Of a stretch of 7,747 nt of DNA, positions 6,210 through 7,747 are shown piece by piece. Made by a program: the position numbers and the translations under genes. The notes under the pieces are model-generated. The model had not been told where the DNA came from. It worked only from the letters and a program-made list of their open reading frames with translations, and ran no database searches. Each line of letters begins with the position of its first letter. Position 1 is the stretch's first letter. Origin of the DNA: Acidaminococcales bacterium (GTDB lineage Bacteria; Bacillota; Negativicutes; Acidaminococcales; JAISLQ01); assembly GCA_031275255.1 (NCBI GenBank), contig JAISPA010000281.1:1-7747 (forward strand), given 5' to 3'.

Positions 6210-7393
6210 CGGGAAATTATTACGCCGACCTGCACATACACGTCGGCCGGAACGAAGAAGGGCGCTGGGTGAAAATACCGGCCGCCAGAGAGCTTACCGT
6301 CAGGAACATATTGCGTGAAGCGAGCGGCCGCAAAGGGCTGAATGTGATCGGGATCGCCGACAGCTTGTCGCCGCTTGTACAAAAAGACCTTGCCGGACTT
6401 ACGGCTTCCGGCGAATTGACCGAACTGCCCGGCGGCGGTTACAGTTGGCGCGGCCGGCTGACTGTTGTCCTGGGCGGCGAAGTGGAAACACGGGAAAAGA
6501 ACGGCGGCCTGGCGCACAGCCTTCTTTTTTTGCCGACGCTGGCGCGGATGCGGGAGCTGTCCGGCGAATTGTCATTACATATAAAAAACATCAATATGAG
6601 TTCGCAAAACGCTCATATGGACCTGCGCAGCCTTTACGCCCTCGCGCGCAGGCACGGCGCCAAAATAATACCGGCGCACATCTTTACCCCCTTTAAAAGT
6701 ATTTACGGCAACTGCGCTAGACGCATGTCCATGCTTTTTGCCGGGGAACCGCCGGGCATTTCGGCGGTGGAACTGGGGTTGAGCGCCGACGCCTATATGG
6801 CCGACCGGATAGAGGAATTGCGTGAATTTACCTATTTAGCCAATTCGGACGCCCATTCACTGCAAAACATCGGGCGGGAATTTACCGAGCTTAATATTCC
6901 CGGAGCGGTGGATTTCACTAATATTTTCGCGGCTATTGAAGGGAAAAAAGGCGGCGCGGCGATGCTTTACGGCCTGCATCCGGCGCTCGGCAAATATTAT
7001 CTGACGCGTTGCGCGGCCTGCGGCGCGGAAGCGGACTACCGGCGGGAAAAATGCCCTCTGTGCGGCGGCCGCGTGGTACGGGGGGTAAAACAGCGGATAG
7101 ATGAAATCGCCGATTGCCCGGAAGGGGAATTTACCCGGCGCAAACCCGGTTATCACTACCACTGCCCCCTTTCTGAACTGCCGGGAGTGGGGGTAAAGAC
7201 GCTGCAAAAGGTTTATTGCGGAAAATTAACAGATATTGAAATAATGTATAAAAGCGATGCCCGGCAGGTCGAAAACCTGCTTGGAAAGCGGGTTTCGGCT
7301 GTTATTGAAAAAGCCGTGAGCCAAAAACTGCGGATTTCGGGCGGTGGCGCAGGGCGCTATGGTTATGTTATAATTGAAAAAAATGAAAAGTGA
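6206..7393 (+). CDS. Endonuclease Q-like PHP-domain DNA repair nuclease
   Basis: EndoQ, described in Thermococcales and some Bacillus, nicks DNA on the 5' side of deaminated bases (uracil, hypoxanthine, xanthine) and abasic sites. From ATG 6206 the product is 395 aa, close to bacterial EndoQ length. The PHP metal site is visible: HxH at H10/H12 (ADLHIHVGR), E92 (GGEVET), H104 (LAHSLLF), H158 (PAHIF) and D215/H217 (NSDAH). A zinc ribbon follows, C269-x2-C272-x10-C283-x2-C286. Next come a helix-hairpin-helix-like LPGVGVKTL (325-333) and a Gly-rich tail, RISGGGAGRYG, before the last ten residues. ATG 6206 overlaps the nudF stop as ATGA and gives the typical MTGNYYADLHIH start. ATG 6191 (MRNIEM) is a possible alternative, with a weak GGGTTG upstream. 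Longer forms reaching back to 5984 run through nudF in another frame and are not credible. A PHP phosphatase or a UvrD-associated PHP protein is less likely, because the zinc ribbon and C-terminal part match EndoQ-like proteins and no helicase domain follows. Confidence 0.87.
   Translation: MTGNYYADLHIHVGRNEEGRWVKIPAARELTVRNILREASGRKGLNVIGIADSLSPLVQKDLAGLTASGELTELPGGGYSWRGRLTVVLGGEVETREKNGGLAHSLLFLPTLARMRELSGELSLHIKNINMSSQNAHMDLRSLYALARRHGAKIIPAHIFTPFKSIYGNCARRMSMLFAGEPPGISAVELGLSADAYMADRIEELREFTYLANSDAHSLQNIGREFTELNIPGAVDFTNIFAAIEGKKGGAAMLYGLHPALGKYYLTRCAACGAEADYRREKCPLCGGRVVRGVKQRIDEIADCPEGEFTRRKPGYHYHCPLSELPGVGVKTLQKVYCGKLTDIEIMYKSDARQVENLLGKRVSAVIEKAVSQKLRISGGGAGRYGYVIIEKNEK
7366..7374 (+). 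promoter_or_regulatory. Candidate extended -10 element inside the endoQ 3' end
   Basis: TGTTATAAT is a perfect match to an extended -10 (TGnTATAAT) on the + strand. No good -35 hexamer lies 16-18 nt upstream, but extended -10 promoters can work without one. If used, transcription would begin near 7381 and give spoVS a leader of about 250 nt. The bases also encode the Tyr-Val-Ile-Ile near the end of endoQ, so chance is a real alternative. Confidence 0.3.
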
Positions 7394-7489
7394 ATTTGCG
7401 ATATTATTTTTTATCCGAGCAGACCGCTCTTCTGAAAATGACTTCTCGTGACTGGCAACAAGATGGATTTTTGCTGATATTTATATTTT

Positions 7490-7513
7490 GAGCGGAAATA
7501 GCATTTGCGGCTC
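7490..7513 (+). other. Imperfect hairpin in the spoVS leader
   Basis: GAGC (7490-7493) pairs with GCTC (7510-7513), and AAAT (7496-7499) pairs with ATTT (7503-7506) around a 3-nt loop. A 1x1 mismatch and a bulge lie between the two stems. No T run follows, so it is not a typical terminator. It may be a structured RNA element or chance. Confidence 0.25.
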
Positions 7514-7543
7514 CATGTAAAAGATGACGGTACAGTGTTTAAC

Positions 7544-7564
7544 AAAATGTAAAATGTAATATGT
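7544..7564 (+). repeat. Three tandem 7-bp repeats (AAAATGT, AAAATGT, AATATGT)
   Basis: Two identical copies of AAAATGT (7544-7550, 7551-7557) are followed by a one-mismatch copy, AATATGT (7558-7564). The last copy runs into the overlapping dyads. The period of 7 bp is shorter than one helical turn. The function is unknown. Confidence 0.6.
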
Positions 7565-7575
7565 TACATACATAT
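7554..7575. promoter_or_regulatory. Two overlapping dyads, candidate operator
   Basis: ATGTAA-TATG-TTACAT (7554-7569) has perfect 6-bp arms with a 4-bp centre. ATATGT-TACAT-ACATAT (7559-7575) also has perfect 6-bp arms with a 5-bp centre. They share bases, so only one form could be used at a time. They do not match Spo0A, Rex, LexA or ARG boxes as I know them. Their position about 40-45 bp before a possible start site near 7608 is where a class II activator would sit. Confidence 0.4.
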
Positions 7576-7587
7576 GCGTGGCTACGT

Positions 7588-7601
7588 TTGACAAATATAC
7601 T
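7588..7601 (+). promoter_or_regulatory. Candidate spoVS promoter core (TATACT -10)
   Basis: TATACT at 7596-7601 matches TATAAT at five of six positions and would place the start site near 7607-7609, leaving a leader of about 24 nt with a well-placed ribosome binding site. There is no good -35 at 16-18 nt. A perfect TTGACA at 7588-7593 lies only 2 nt upstream, so the two cannot form a standard pair, and used as a -35 it would put the -10 at the ribosome binding site. B. subtilis spoVS uses sigma-H, but no clear sigma-H -35/-10 pair was seen here. Confidence 0.25.
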
Positions 7602-7615
7602 CGATTAATTAATTT

Positions 7616-7623
7616 AAAGGAGG
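7616..7623 (+). promoter_or_regulatory. Strong ribosome binding site of spoVS
   Basis: AAAGGAGG is a near-perfect anti-16S match, 8 nt before ATG 7632, and the strongest Shine-Dalgarno sequence in the window. It excludes the out-of-frame ATG at 7627, which would be only 3 nt away. It suggests high expression of SpoVS. Confidence 0.85.
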
Positions 7624-7631
7624 ATAATGCA

Positions 7632-7747
7632 ATGGAAATTTTAAAAGTATCAGCCAAGTCCAGTCCTAATTCGGTGGCCGGTGCGCTGGCCGGGGTGTTG
7701 CGCGAACGGGGGAATGCGGAAATGCAGGCGATTGGGGCGGGCGCCCT
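7632..7747 (+). CDS. spoVS: Stage V sporulation protein S (SpoVS), 3' end outside the window
   Basis: SpoVS is a small (about 86 aa) protein with a predicted Alba-like nucleic-acid-binding fold. In B. subtilis it affects septation and progress through stage V of sporulation, and it is also found in many bacteria that do not sporulate. The 38 codons visible begin MEILKVSAKSSPNSVAGALA and continue GVLRERGNAEMQAIGAGA, nearly identical to the B. subtilis N-terminus, which is remarkable conservation. The start is fixed by AAAGGAGG at 7616-7623 and by the family N-terminus. It is separated from endoQ by 238 nt with possible promoter elements, so it is probably its own transcription unit. The missing part is roughly 48 codons. 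Its presence supports a Bacillota origin but does not prove that the organism sporulates. Confidence 0.95.
   Translation, partial: MEILKVSAKSSPNSVAGALAGVLRERGNAEMQAIGAGA

Larger units (their letters stand above)
7394..7631 (+). other. A+T-rich intergenic region before spoVS
   Basis: This 238-nt stretch is visibly more A+T-rich than the surrounding genes and has no credible ORF. Two tiny frames, ATG 7438 (17 codons) and ATG 7525 (11 codons), lack ribosome binding sites. No canonical terminator (stable G+C stem followed by a T run) was found after endoQ: the T run at 7407-7412 has no stem in front of it. The region holds a weak hairpin (7490-7513), tandem 7-mers and dyads (7544-7575) and a candidate promoter near 7596-7601. 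It most likely separates the operon from spoVS and carries spoVS control signals. Confidence 0.75.

Noticed and set aside
7377..7412. A run at 7377-7383 facing a T run at 7407-7412 as a terminator of the operon
   Set aside because: The stem would be only A:T pairs with a 21-nt loop and no G+C core, too weak for intrinsic termination.
7438..7491. 17-codon ORF (ATG 7438) as a leader peptide
   Set aside because: There is no ribosome binding site in front and no attenuator structure after it; such short frames are expected by chance.
7491..7517. AGCGGAAAT as a sigma-H -35 for spoVS
   Set aside because: No GAAT-type -10 occurs at the required 11-12 nt spacing.

Overview
The window looks like a chromosomal housekeeping segment from a member of the Bacillota (Firmicutes). 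Three things point there. The order dxs–tlyA–nadK–argR–recN is the conserved firmicute arrangement. ArgR has the same length as Bacillus AhrC and closely resembles it. The last gene begins with the almost invariant N-terminus of SpoVS. Coding DNA is moderately G+C-rich yet uses many ATA isoleucine codons. A clostridial or Negativicutes-type anaerobe would fit, but the sequence does not fix the class.

Layout: all genes are on the + strand. Positions 1-1718 hold the 3' nine-tenths of dxs (isoprenoid precursor synthesis, open at the left edge). Next come tlyA (1726-2520, rRNA 2'-O-methyltransferase), nadK (2531-3397, NAD kinase), argR (3429-3878, arginine repressor), recN (3907-5622, SMC-like repair ATPase), a NudF-type Nudix hydrolase (5658-6209) and a PHP-domain endonuclease Q (6206-7393). 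Gaps are 7, 10, 31, 28 and 35 nt, then a 4-nt ATGA overlap, so these seven genes look like one operon. No terminator or convincing promoter was seen between them. A 238-nt A+T-rich intergenic region (7394-7631) follows, holding tandem 7-mers, two overlapping dyads and a candidate promoter. It leads to the first 38 codons of spoVS, which runs off the right edge.

Functionally the operon mixes isoprenoid synthesis (dxs), ribosome modification (tlyA), NAD(P) and ADP-ribose metabolism (nadK, nudF), arginine control (argR) and DNA repair (recN, endoQ). Two points of context stand out. The spoIVB–spo0A pair that usually follows recN in spore-formers is missing, although spoVS is present. The Nudix gene is translationally coupled to endoQ. 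I see no mobile element, CRISPR array, tRNA, rRNA or phage gene, and no clearly new multi-gene system. The most open questions are the coupled nudF–endoQ pair and the control region before spoVS.
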